From an uncultured Porphyromonadaceae bacterium (lineage in GTDB: Bacteria > Bacteroidota > Bacteroidia > Bacteroidales > Muribaculaceae): 64,000 nucleotides of DNA. A program made the position numbers and the translations under genes. The notes below the pieces were generated by a model, which made no database searches, had not been told where the DNA came from, and was given only the letters and a program-made list of their open reading frames with translations. This document shows, in pieces, positions 17,202 through 26,628 of the stretch. The stretch lies in contig CAJKBH010000004.1 in the NCBI GenBank assembly GCA_905198125.1, positions 47,586-111,585 on the forward strand, read 5' to 3'. How positions within the stretch are numbered: the first letter of the stretch is position 1; the number at the start of each line of letters is the position of its first letter.

Positions 17202-20200
17202 ATGAAAATACGCAAATTTAAATGCAAAAGTATGCGTAATCTGATTTATTCATTATTATCCATACTGACGCTCGGCATCCTAAGCATTCCGAGCTATGCG
17301 CAAGGAGCCACATTTTCAGGAGTGGTCAGAGGAGCCAACGACGACAGTCCTCTGATCGGAGCCACTGTTAAAGCCTCGTCGGGAGCAGTGGCAGTCACCG
17401 ACCTCGAAGGAGCCTTCTCCATCAATGTGGAGAAAGGCCAGTCGGTTACATTCTCCTATATCGGGTACATGCCCCGGACAATCAAAATCGGGGACAAGAC
17501 CAAGATGGACATCTACCTCGAGGAAGATGCAGAGGCGCTTGAAGAGGTGGTCGTGGTTGGTTACGGTACCATGAAGCGCAGCGATCTCACCGGATCTGTG
17601 GTTTCTGTATCGGCCGACGATATAAAGAAGACCGTTTCTACATCACTCGACCAGGCACTGCAAGGCAAAGCCGCGGGTGTTCAGGTCACACAAAACTCCG
17701 GAGCCCCCGGCGGTGGTATTTCGGTCAGTATCCGAGGCACGAACTCGCTTAACGGCAACGAACCGCTATATGTGGTGGACGGCGTGCCATTGTCGGGACA
17801 ATCCGACGGCAATACCAACGCGCTGTCTTCGATCAACCCCTCGGACATCGTGTCCATGGAAGTGTTGAAAGACGCCTCGGCAACCGCCATTTACGGCTCT
17901 CGCGCAAGCAATGGTGTCATAATGATTACTACCAAAAGGGGCGAGGCCGGAAGAACCAAGCTCACATACGAGGGCTATTTCGGAGTCCAGCAGATTCCGG
18001 ACCGTCTGAATGTGCTGAACCTTAAAGAATTTGCCATGTACCGCAATCATAGAGCAGAAGTGATAGGCTTCGGAGCCACTGAGGAGTTTGCCGATCCGTC
18101 GATTCTCGGTAACGGTACAGACTGGCAGGACGAGATATTCAGAACGGCCCTCATGCACAATCATCAGATCACCGTTTCCGGTGGTAACGACTGGGGACGC
18201 TATGCCGTGGGACTCGGCTATCTGGGCCAGGACGGTATTGCAATCGGTTCTGACTTCGAAAGATTCTCGGGACGAGTAAACCTTGACACCAAAATCACGA
18301 AATGGCTCTCGATTGGGCTCAGCGCCTCACTGGCACGTACCAAACAGACCAACACTATTGATAACGGCAATATTATCCGCACCGCTCTTGACCAGCATCC
18401 CAACGTGCCTGTCAAGAACCCCGATGGATCCTACGGATTCCAGGCTCAGGATGACAACTTCGGAACATTCTATGCCAACCCTGTGGCCGACGCTCTGCTG
18501 CGCGAGGACTACAACCGCGGCACTAACTTCTTCGGTAATATATGGGCCGATTTCAGAATTATCAGCGGACTGACTCTCCGACTGGAATTTGGCGGAGGAT
18601 TCGACTACAACAAACATTATTATTACCGCCCCACCTATGACTATGGATTCTTCAAACAGGATTCGGAGAGCTCACGCAGCGCCAGCAATGGCAGCAACTA
18701 TTTCTTCAAGGCCTTTCTGACCTACGACAAGCAAATACGTGATCATCATTTCAACGTAATGCTCGGTCATGAATCAAGCGAAAACAAATATGAATACCTC
18801 TCCGCATCACGTCGCAATTTCTTCCTTAATTCGGTTCACGAACTGGTGGCCGGAGACGCTCTTACGGCTAAAAACAACAGCTCATGCGGATCGGGCTCGA
18901 TGGAGTCATACTTCGGACGCGCCAACTATAATTTTGATGACCGCTACCTTCTGACCTTCACACTCCGCGCCGACGGTTCATCGAATTTCGGTAAATCCAA
19001 CCGCTGGGGATGGTTCCCGTCGGTAGCGCTCGGATGGAGAATCAATCAGGAGAAATTCCTCAGAAACGTAGAATGGCTCAACAATCTGAAACTCCGCCTT
19101 GGTTGGGGTATAGTCGGCAACCAGAACGCCGGTGCATACGCTTACGGAACATCAATGGCTTCCAGCGCCACTATATGGGGCGCCGGCTTTTACGCCGGAA
19201 ACTACTCCAACGATAAGCTGAAATGGGAGGAAACGAAGTCTTACAACATCGGCCTCGACCTGTCACTGTTTAACAACCGTCTGGAATTCATAATCGACGC
19301 ATATCTGAAGAAGACCGACAATCTGCTGATGCAGGCTTCCCTGCCGGGGTATGTCACCTCAATAATTTCCTCGCCCTGGGTCAATGCCGGTGCTATCGAA
19401 AACAAAGGATTCGAATTCACTCTCAACACTGTGAATATCAGCAACCGCAATTTCACATGGCGCACAGGACTCACATTCTCACTGAACCGCAACAAAGTGA
19501 CAAAACTATATACCGAATCTTCAAGCATTACCGGAACCATCGGCGCCGATACTTATACCAAGACCGTCGTAGGAGAGCCGGTCGGCCAGTTCTACGGTTA
19601 TAATGTCATCGGCATGTTCAAGGAGGCCGACGACTTCTATATGAAAGACCAAAACGGTGATTACATGCTCGATGACAATTTCAAAAAGATACTTGTGGCC
19701 ATTCCCGAAAACAAGACCATCAAGGAGAATGAAATCTGGTATGGCGACTATATCTTCGAAGACGTGAACCATGACGGAGTAATCACGGAAGCCGACCGAA
19801 AATTCATTGGCAATCCGGAACCCAAGTTCACATGCGGATTCAACAACACATTCACCTACAAAGACTTCGACCTGAACATCTCGATTTTCGGAGTATACGG
19901 CAACAAGGTATTCAACTTCCTGCGTCAGACATACACAAATCCGATGCGCAACTCCAACCTGCTTCAGGAAGTAACCGATCTCGCAAACGTCGCTCTGATC
20001 GATCCTAATGGCGCACACGTATTCGAAAACATGCATGTTTCCAATCCCGATGCCAAAATCTGTCGAATTGCTGTAGATGACTCGAACAATAACAATCGAA
20101 TGAGCAGCTATTTTGTCGAGGACGGCTCTTATCTGCGCATTAAGAATATCTCATTGGGATATTCAATGCCAAAGAAACTTATCAAGAAAGCAGGCCTTGA

Positions 20201-20369
20201 CAATGTCCGATTCTATTTCAATGTACAAAACCCGTTCACATTCACCAAGTACAAAGGATTTGACCCAGAAATCGGAGCATATAACTACAATGTACTCACC
20301 CGAGGCATAGACTATGCCCGCTATCCGTCGCAGATTATCTATACTATCGGACTTAATATCTCACTCTAA
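17202..20369 (+). CDS. SusC/RagA-type TonB-dependent outer membrane transporter
   Basis: 1055 aa. A signal peptide (about 10-34, ending SYAQ) is followed by a carboxypeptidase-regulatory-like domain (about 36-110, GATFSGVVRGANDDSPLIGATV), a TonB-box-like stretch EEVVVVGYG, the plug domain (SVRGTNSLNGNEPLYVVDGV-like core, then LKDASATAIYGSRASNGVI) and a long beta-barrel ending in LNISL. There is no STN domain at the N-terminus, so it is not an anti-sigma-coupled transducer; this agrees with control by the HTCS. It imports oligosaccharides together with SusD, whose gene starts 11 nt downstream. Start 17202 is kept; an ATG at 17232 is an alternative. Confidence 0.96.
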   Translation: MKIRKFKCKSMRNLIYSLLSILTLGILSIPSYAQGATFSGVVRGANDDSPLIGATVKASSGAVAVTDLEGAFSINVEKGQSVTFSYIGYMPRTIKIGDKTKMDIYLEEDAEALEEVVVVGYGTMKRSDLTGSVVSVSADDIKKTVSTSLDQALQGKAAGVQVTQNSGAPGGGISVSIRGTNSLNGNEPLYVVDGVPLSGQSDGNTNALSSINPSDIVSMEVLKDASATAIYGSRASNGVIMITTKRGEAGRTKLTYEGYFGVQQIPDRLNVLNLKEFAMYRNHRAEVIGFGATEEFADPSILGNGTDWQDEIFRTALMHNHQITVSGGNDWGRYAVGLGYLGQDGIAIGSDFERFSGRVNLDTKITKWLSIGLSASLARTKQTNTIDNGNIIRTALDQHPNVPVKNPDGSYGFQAQDDNFGTFYANPVADALLREDYNRGTNFFGNIWADFRIISGLTLRLEFGGGFDYNKHYYYRPTYDYGFFKQDSESSRSASNGSNYFFKAFLTYDKQIRDHHFNVMLGHESSENKYEYLSASRRNFFLNSVHELVAGDALTAKNNSSCGSGSMESYFGRANYNFDDRYLLTFTLRADGSSNFGKSNRWGWFPSVALGWRINQEKFLRNVEWLNNLKLRLGWGIVGNQNAGAYAYGTSMASSATIWGAGFYAGNYSNDKLKWEETKSYNIGLDLSLFNNRLEFIIDAYLKKTDNLLMQASLPGYVTSIISSPWVNAGAIENKGFEFTLNTVNISNRNFTWRTGLTFSLNRNKVTKLYTESSSITGTIGADTYTKTVVGEPVGQFYGYNVIGMFKEADDFYMKDQNGDYMLDDNFKKILVAIPENKTIKENEIWYGDYIFEDVNHDGVITEADRKFIGNPEPKFTCGFNNTFTYKDFDLNISIFGVYGNKVFNFLRQTYTNPMRNSNLLQEVTDLANVALIDPNGAHVFENMHVSNPDAKICRIAVDDSNNNNRMSSYFVEDGSYLRIKNISLGYSMPKKLIKKAGLDNVRFYFNVQNPFTFTKYKGFDPEIGAYNYNVLTRGIDYARYPSQIIYTIGLNISL

Positions 20370-20380
20370 CAAGAATACCG

Positions 20381-21964
20381 ATGAAAAAAACATATATTTC
20401 TATAATAGGACTCGGAATTGCAGCATGTATGTCATCCTGCAGTGACGATTTTCTTGAAAAGCTGCCGCAGGGCAATTATGTTGAAGAGACCTATTACGTA
20501 TCGGACAAGGCACTTGAGGCCGCGACTGCCATTCTGTACAACCGTCCCTGGTTTGAATACAACAGTGAAGGGGCGCTCTATATAAGCAGCATGGCCAACG
20601 AATGTTTCGATGCATGGAACGCACCGGAATTCAACACTATGCAGGTTACGGCCCTGAATCCTCACCTGTCGAATATCTGGCGTTCGATATATGCAGTCGT
20701 GACTACATCGAACTCCGTCATTGACGCATGCGAGACAAAAGCCGGGGGCGAATGCACCGAGGCCGGCATCCACACCGCCATAGGCGAAGCCCGGCTTATG
20801 AGGGCCGCGGCCTATTTCTATGCCTTGAGATTCTGGGGACCGATGATTCTGTTTGAACACAATCAGGACATCGTCGACAATCCCCTGCAGCCGTTGAACA
20901 AGGAGGAGGATGTGTTCAGATTTATCATCCGCGACCTCGAGATAGCCGCCGATTATCTTCCCGAAACGGGAGTCAAGGGACGTGCCACCTGCTGGTCGGC
21001 CAAGGCTCTTCTCGCAAAAGTATACCTGTGCCGCTCCGGATGGAACGGCGGTGCCCGCAACGAAGCTGACCTCGACAAATGCAAGACTCTCTGTGAGGAG
21101 GTAATCAACACGAGCGGACTGAAACTCCTGCCCAACTATGCCGACTTGTTCAAATATAAGTTCAACAACAATGAAGAGTCGCTTCTGGCGATGCAATGGG
21201 TTCCACTCGGAGAATGGGGCACCCAGAACACCCTCTACTCAATTCTCTCGATCAATGATATGACCGGTGGCGTCGGCGCATGGGGCTCTCCTTTCGCACC
21301 GATTGAGATGCTCAACCAGTACGAGCGCGCCGACACGATCCGTCGCAACGCCACTTACCTGACCCAATTCAGCTTCTATCCCGAAATAAACATTGCCGAG
21401 GGAGGCTATCGCTACGATAAGGAGAGCGCCCAGATCAAGAAGGGTGCCATCGGGGGGCCGGATGATGACAACGACGGATTTGTGGCGCCGATGAGCTCTC
21501 CGCTGAACACTTACATATTACGCCTGGCCGATACATACCTTACCTATGCCGAGGCATGCCTCGGAAACAAGGACAAACTCACTGACGGCCCCGGACTCGA
21601 CGCATTCAACAAGATTCGGGAACGTGCCAAGATTGACCCGAAAAGATCAATCACGCTCAATGACATAATACGAGAACGCCGTATAGAATTCTGCATGGAA
21701 TTCACCAACTGGTATGAGTATATCAGCTGGTTCAAATGGAAACCCGACCTTATTCTCAATATGATCAATAATCAGGAGCGTGGCACAAGGGCCGACAAGG
21801 TCAAGAAAGATCCTGACGGCGAACTGATATTCGAAGGTCTGATCAAACCCACATCGCCGGTGGTGGTGATAGGCAGCAAAATGTTCATGCCTTATCCCGA
21901 AAACGATGTGATACAGAATCCGAGACTGAAAGAAGAACCGGTAAGTTATGATTTTGGAGATTAA
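20381..21964 (+). CDS. SusD/RagB-type surface lipoprotein
   Basis: 527 aa. Lipoprotein signal with the acylated Cys about residue 20 (IAACMSSCSDDFLEK), followed by the family hallmark DFLEKLPQG. Tetratricopeptide-type helices include EARLMRAAAYFYALRFWGPM, the best conserved SusD motif, and the C-terminal part carries LRLADTYLTYAEACLG and IRERRIEFCMEFTNWYEYISW. It caps the SusC barrel from outside and binds the glycan substrate. It is co-transcribed with SusC and the IPT-domain protein. Confidence 0.96.
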   Translation: MKKTYISIIGLGIAACMSSCSDDFLEKLPQGNYVEETYYVSDKALEAATAILYNRPWFEYNSEGALYISSMANECFDAWNAPEFNTMQVTALNPHLSNIWRSIYAVVTTSNSVIDACETKAGGECTEAGIHTAIGEARLMRAAAYFYALRFWGPMILFEHNQDIVDNPLQPLNKEEDVFRFIIRDLEIAADYLPETGVKGRATCWSAKALLAKVYLCRSGWNGGARNEADLDKCKTLCEEVINTSGLKLLPNYADLFKYKFNNNEESLLAMQWVPLGEWGTQNTLYSILSINDMTGGVGAWGSPFAPIEMLNQYERADTIRRNATYLTQFSFYPEINIAEGGYRYDKESAQIKKGAIGGPDDDNDGFVAPMSSPLNTYILRLADTYLTYAEACLGNKDKLTDGPGLDAFNKIRERAKIDPKRSITLNDIIRERRIEFCMEFTNWYEYISWFKWKPDLILNMINNQERGTRADKVKKDPDGELIFEGLIKPTSPVVVIGSKMFMPYPENDVIQNPRLKEEPVSYDFGD

Positions 21965-22023
21965 CACACGCTAAGAAACTGTTTGAATCTGAACACTTAC
22001 TTAAACTCAATTGACAGACAATC

Positions 22024-23523
22024 ATGAAAATAAATAAATCATTATTATGCGTGTCCATCTTCTTCCTGATGCAGGTACTGTTCTTTGTATCCTGCGAGAA
22101 GGGCGACGGTGACGGACAGCCTGTAATCACCGGCGTACGGTCGATTGAAAACCCCGACAGCCTTTTCACCGAAGGTGAACGTTGGCAGATGATAGTGATA
22201 ATGGGCCGCAACCTCAACGGCGCAAAGGAGATATATGTGAATGACCAAAGCGTTTCATTCAATCCTACCTACGTAACGTCGACCGACATAATTCTGACCA
22301 TCCCTCCCAAACTGAAACTCGTAGGCGAAGACCCGAGTCTGAAACCCGAGATACGTGTTGTCACAGACCACGGTACCGCGACATACGATTTCCATGTGAA
22401 TTCGCCCGCCCCCTATCTGATTTCTTATACTGCGGAATGGAATGGCGAACAACCCCTGGTCCCCGGACAAGAGATTAAAATCAAAGGCGAGAACTTCTAT
22501 GAAGTGAAGAATCTCTACATCTCGGAGATAAATCCATACGAAGTCGATGATGAAGGCAATCCCGTAGAACCGGAAGGACCTGTCACGAAATATGAAATCG
22601 TCGACTATCAGGTCAATGCTGCCTTTAATCAGATTACGGCCACAATGCCATCTTCGTTCCCTGACAAGGGTTATATCGTCATCGAATGCTATTCGGGCGA
22701 GTCGGTAATAGGGTTCAGTTCAGTCAAGCCCAACCCGCCCGTCATCGAGGACATATCTTCCGACATGCCTATATGGGGCGAGCCCTGCACCATATTCGGC
22801 AAGGATTTCGACGATGTTGTGGCAATTGTGATCGGCAAGAATGAAATCACGATACCGGCCAAGGACATCACAGCCAACGATGACAACACGAAGTTGACAT
22901 TCTCCCTCCCCACGCTTCCTGAAAAGGGAGGCAGCCTGATTCTGATCACCGAACAGGGTCGCGACACGGTTCCGTTCTATCAGAAGTCGAGAGTAATGGT
23001 TGATTTTGACAATTACGGCCGTTATTTCTGGGGCGGTACAGACTCTTCAAAAACTGTGGATGAGACAACTGCCAGCAACAAGCCGGCAAATACCTCGGGC
23101 AAATTCTGGGGTATCGAAGGCACAACACAGATTGGCAACGGCTGGTGGGGCCCGATCTACATCGGTGAAGCCCAGATCACCGATATTCCGGACGACACTC
23201 CCATCGACAAGGTGGAATTCCGATTCGAATGCTATATGCATTATCCCTTTGTGGAGGGAATGGACACCTGGTTTATTCTGTGCGATGCAACTCCGACGCA
23301 GGGGCAATATTTCTTCAACGGATATACAGACCGAATCACCGGCAAGTGCGAACAAGGCCGCTGGATGTGCTGCTCTATCCCGATGTCCAAATTCACTCAG
23401 GCTGCAACTTTTGGCGAAATTCGTCAGAACCTCACGTCGGTTTACCTGCATGTATGCAACCCGATCAATATTCAGGACATCGCTGTATATTTCGACAATT
23501 TCCGTATGTATGTTAAACCTTAA
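22024..23523 (+). CDS. Surface glycan-binding lipoprotein with IPT/TIG domains (SGBP-B type)
   Basis: 499 aa. Lipobox with Cys at 24 (FFVSCEKGDGD). Consecutive Ig-like IPT/TIG domains follow (for example VITGVRSIENPDSLFTEGE, then PAPYLISYTAEWNGEQPLVPGQ and PPVIEDISSDMPIWGEPCT), each about 90-110 residues. The C-terminal third (about 330-499) is aromatic-rich and reads like the carbohydrate-binding end domain found after SusD genes (WGGTDSS, WWGPIYIGEAQI). Such proteins extend from the cell and hold polysaccharide for the surface endo-enzyme. Position directly after susD and before the GH5 gene fits this role. Specificity cannot be inferred. Confidence 0.88.
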   Translation: MKINKSLLCVSIFFLMQVLFFVSCEKGDGDGQPVITGVRSIENPDSLFTEGERWQMIVIMGRNLNGAKEIYVNDQSVSFNPTYVTSTDIILTIPPKLKLVGEDPSLKPEIRVVTDHGTATYDFHVNSPAPYLISYTAEWNGEQPLVPGQEIKIKGENFYEVKNLYISEINPYEVDDEGNPVEPEGPVTKYEIVDYQVNAAFNQITATMPSSFPDKGYIVIECYSGESVIGFSSVKPNPPVIEDISSDMPIWGEPCTIFGKDFDDVVAIVIGKNEITIPAKDITANDDNTKLTFSLPTLPEKGGSLILITEQGRDTVPFYQKSRVMVDFDNYGRYFWGGTDSSKTVDETTASNKPANTSGKFWGIEGTTQIGNGWWGPIYIGEAQITDIPDDTPIDKVEFRFECYMHYPFVEGMDTWFILCDATPTQGQYFFNGYTDRITGKCEQGRWMCCSIPMSKFTQAATFGEIRQNLTSVYLHVCNPINIQDIAVYFDNFRMYVKP

Positions 23524-23535
23524 CTGCAACCATAA

Positions 23536-25068
23536 ATGAAAACCAACCATATATTGAGCATCTTAATGTCATTGCTTCTTGCGGCAGGATTCATTTCCTG
23601 TTCCGATGACAAAGACAAAGGTCTTCAGCCGGACCCTATCAATTTCGTTCTTGAAAACGATCTGTTGTCATTCCAGAAAGAAAGCGCATCGAACTGGTTC
23701 CGAATCAAATCAGCGGTGACGCCACAGATAGAATGCAGCGAAGACTGGGTCAGTCTGAAACTCGAAAGCCTGACCGCCTCGATACATCGTCTTGACGTGA
23801 CAGTATCGGAGAATACGGGCAATGACCGTACGGCCACTGTAAAGATCATATCGGGGACCGAGACCAAGACCCTGACCATCAATCAGTCATCAGCACCCCG
23901 GGCAACGGTGGCGGACATCACTGACTGGCTGGGCCTGGGATGGAACCCCGGCAACCACATGGATTCATATAAGAACGGCGTGGCTGATGAACTTTGTGAC
24001 TCCGACTACCCGATTACCCAGGAGCTGTTTGACAAAGTGAAGGCAGCGGGATTCAAAACCATACGACTTCCCGTCACATGGATAGGACATATCGGTCCGG
24101 CACCGGACTATAAGATCGACGACCGTCTCGAACGCGTGGCGGAAATCGTGGGCTATGCCGAGAAAGCGGGACTCAACATCATCGTCAACATTCACCATGA
24201 CGGATCGGGCGGCTATGGCTTCTGGCTTGACTTCAAGCCTGCAGTCGCCAATGTGGCCAAAAATCTTGAAGTGGAAGACCAGCTTCGAAAAGTGTGGACT
24301 CAGATCGCAGAGCGCTTTGCAGACACCGGGCATTTCCTGATTTTCGAGGCATTCAATGAGATACACGACGGTGACTGGGGATGGGGCGCGAACCTCACGG
24401 ACAATGGCCGTCAGTATGAACTGTTGAACGAGTGGCTTCAGATATTCGTGGATGCTGTCCGCTCCACCGGCGGCAAGAATGCAACCCGTTATCTCGGAAT
24501 ACCCGGTTATGCCGGAGGCTGGGAACTGATAGAACACCTTAAACTTCCCAAAGATCCGACCGTAGGTCGCCTGCTTGTCAGCGCACATTGCTATTCTCCC
24601 GGCAAATTCTGCCAGGAATTCTACGACGAAGGTGGCAACTGGACATATCTCCCGGAGTGGGGGCACACCGCTTCCGAAGGTAAGTATCCCGCCGATGATG
24701 TGGATGAACATGGACTGGCCCAGATATTCCAGGGCCTCAAAGAACGGTTTACCGACAAGAACATTCCGGTATATATCGGTGAATTCACCTGCACAAACCG
24801 TCCGGCCGGCCGCGAAACCGAATTCCGCGACTATTATCTTGAATATTTCTGCAAAGCGGCTCACGATTGCGGTCTGGCCCCTGTGTTCTGGGACAACAAC
24901 GGTCCCGGTCTGGGTGCCGGTCAGGGTGGCATCTTCAATCGTCGCACAGGCGAAATTATTCAGAACAACGCCTCGGCTATCGCCGTAATGGTCCGCGCTG
25001 TCTCCGACAAGAGTCCTGAATATACGCTGCAGAGCATTTACGACCGTGCTCCCGCTAAGATAGAATAA
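23536..25068 (+). CDS. GH5 endoglucanase with N-terminal BACON domain, surface lipoprotein
   Basis: 510 aa. Lipobox Cys22 (GFISCSDD). Residues about 35-118 form a BACON domain (ending TKTLTINQSS), a spacer that distances the enzyme from the membrane. The GH5 barrel spans about 128-495: substrate-side motif IRLPVTWIGHIGPAPDY (176 on), INIHHD-like IVNIHHDG (216-223), acid/base Glu275 (FEAFNEIHD) and nucleophile Glu416 (VYIGEFTC). The motif set resembles subfamily GH5_4, whose members cut xyloglucan, mixed-linkage glucan or cellulose, and the layout matches the BACON-GH5 surface endo-xyloglucanase type known in Bacteroides. It is the only clear endo-acting enzyme in the PUL and probably makes the first cut outside the cell. 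Confidence 0.92.
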   Translation: MKTNHILSILMSLLLAAGFISCSDDKDKGLQPDPINFVLENDLLSFQKESASNWFRIKSAVTPQIECSEDWVSLKLESLTASIHRLDVTVSENTGNDRTATVKIISGTETKTLTINQSSAPRATVADITDWLGLGWNPGNHMDSYKNGVADELCDSDYPITQELFDKVKAAGFKTIRLPVTWIGHIGPAPDYKIDDRLERVAEIVGYAEKAGLNIIVNIHHDGSGGYGFWLDFKPAVANVAKNLEVEDQLRKVWTQIAERFADTGHFLIFEAFNEIHDGDWGWGANLTDNGRQYELLNEWLQIFVDAVRSTGGKNATRYLGIPGYAGGWELIEHLKLPKDPTVGRLLVSAHCYSPGKFCQEFYDEGGNWTYLPEWGHTASEGKYPADDVDEHGLAQIFQGLKERFTDKNIPVYIGEFTCTNRPAGRETEFRDYYLEYFCKAAHDCGLAPVFWDNNGPGLGAGQGGIFNRRTGEIIQNNASAIAVMVRAVSDKSPEYTLQSIYDRAPAKIE

Positions 25069-25111
25069 AACGAGACAACCTCTCGAAACACACAAGTTTC
25101 TTTTCCCGATC

Positions 25112-25174
25112 GAATCTTCCGTATGTCGCGGATATATGGCGGAATATCATACACTCCGCACATACGGAAGATTC
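25112..25174 (+). other. Long intercistronic stem-loop between GH5 and GH43 genes
   Basis: GAATCTTCCGTATGT (25112-25126) pairs perfectly with ACATACGGAAGATTC (25160-25174). Inside, GCGGA (25128-25132) pairs with TCCGC (25155-25159), extending the stem after a one-base bulge. There is no U tract, so it is more likely an RNA processing or stability element, or a partial attenuator, than a terminator. Confidence 0.65.
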
Positions 25175-25206
25175 AATCCCGATATTCTGAATATCAAAAA
25201 AAATTA

Positions 25207-26628
25207 ATGAACAGACACATACTATTCAGCGGATTCTTGCTGCTGTCGTTTGCATCGGCAGCCCAGCGTCCTGTCGTTCAGACAAATTACACACCGGATC
25301 CGGCCCCGATGGTTCATGACGGCACTTTCTATATCTATACCGGCCACGATGAGGATGGTGTAAACTCAGAGTTTGTCATGAACGAATGGCGGGTATATTC
25401 GTCCAAAGACATGGTCAACTGGACCGACCATGGCTCGCCCTTGTCGCTTGAAACCTTCAAATGGGCTGAAAGCGGAGCCTGGGCCTCTCAGTGCGTGGAA
25501 CGCAACGGCAAGTTCTACTGGTATGTATGCTGTATTGACAAGGCCACACACGACATGGCTATAGGCGTGGCTGTCTCCGACAGTCCTGTCGGTCCTTTCG
25601 TTGATGCTGTCGGAGCTCCACTTGTCAGTCGTCCCGGCGGCTATATCGACCCTACAGTCTTTGTGGAGCCGAATGGTAACGCATGGCTATATTGGGGCAA
25701 TCCGGGTCTATGGTGCTGCAAGCTTAATCCCGACATGGTTTCTTACGATAAAAGTTTTACCATCAAAGGTGACCATGTGGAGAAAGTTGATGACGGAGTA
25801 TGGAAATTCATACAGGATGAGGACTCGTTCGGAGGTCCCGAGAAATTGGCCGAAGGCAAGGTGTTCTCGGATTATAAGGATTTGTACGAGGAGGGTCCAT
25901 GGTTCTTCAAACGAGGTGACCGCTATTATCTGGCCTATGCCGCCGGTGGAGTTCCTGAGCACATCTCATACTCGTTAAGCGCCTCCCCCGTCGGACCGTG
26001 GAAATATGCGGGCCAGATCATGCCTCTGCAGGAAATGGGGTCGTTTACCAATCACTGCGGAATCATCGACTTCAAAGGTCACCACTATTTCTTGTATCAC
26101 TGCGGCACACTGCCGGGTGGCAGCGGTTTCAATCGATCTACTGCCATTGAGGAGTTCAACTATAATCCCGACGGTACCATTCCGGAAATTCATCCTACCA
26201 AAAACGGTATAAAGCCCATCGGTACACTCTCCCCTTACGGGCGTGTTGAAGCCGAGACAATGGCATGGTCGGAAGGGCTGAAAACGGAACCCAACGACCG
26301 CACCGGCGTCTATGTGTCGGAAATCCACGACGGTGACTATCTCGAGGTCCGTTCCGTCGATTTCGGCGACAAGGGTTCCGATTCAATCACGGTCGCTGTG
26401 GCAAGCGCGGCTCACGGAGGTATAATCGACATCTATTCAGGAGGCAAATCCGGCCGCCTTATCGCTTCGGTCGAAGTCCCGCGGACCGGAGGTTGGGAGG
26501 AATGGACCACAATTACATCCCCGTTGCTGTCGTCACCCACCGGAATTCACGATCTGACCTTCCTGTTCAGGGGACGAAAGGGATGCAAACTTTTCAACTT
26601 TGATTATTGGGGATTCAATCAAAAATGA
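25207..26628 (+). CDS. GH43-family glycosidase with C-terminal CBM6-like domain, second copy
   Basis: 473 aa from ATG 25207, preferred because it opens a clean signal peptide (MNRHILFSGFLLLSFASAAQ); the longer frame from 25123 would lie inside the stem-loop. Expected catalytic residues: base Asp31 (TPDPAPM), Asp148 (GYIDPTVF) and acid Glu229 (YEEGPWFFKRGDRYYL). About 345-473 is a CBM6-like sandwich (RVEAETMAWSEGL, ending FNFDYWGFNQK). With a type-I signal it is probably periplasmic, acting on imported oligosaccharides as an arabinofuranosidase or xylosidase. The stop overlaps the next gene's start. Confidence 0.9.
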   Translation: MNRHILFSGFLLLSFASAAQRPVVQTNYTPDPAPMVHDGTFYIYTGHDEDGVNSEFVMNEWRVYSSKDMVNWTDHGSPLSLETFKWAESGAWASQCVERNGKFYWYVCCIDKATHDMAIGVAVSDSPVGPFVDAVGAPLVSRPGGYIDPTVFVEPNGNAWLYWGNPGLWCCKLNPDMVSYDKSFTIKGDHVEKVDDGVWKFIQDEDSFGGPEKLAEGKVFSDYKDLYEEGPWFFKRGDRYYLAYAAGGVPEHISYSLSASPVGPWKYAGQIMPLQEMGSFTNHCGIIDFKGHHYFLYHCGTLPGGSGFNRSTAIEEFNYNPDGTIPEIHPTKNGIKPIGTLSPYGRVEAETMAWSEGLKTEPNDRTGVYVSEIHDGDYLEVRSVDFGDKGSDSITVAVASAAHGGIIDIYSGGKSGRLIASVEVPRTGGWEEWTTITSPLLSSPTGIHDLTFLFRGRKGCKLFNFDYWGFNQK

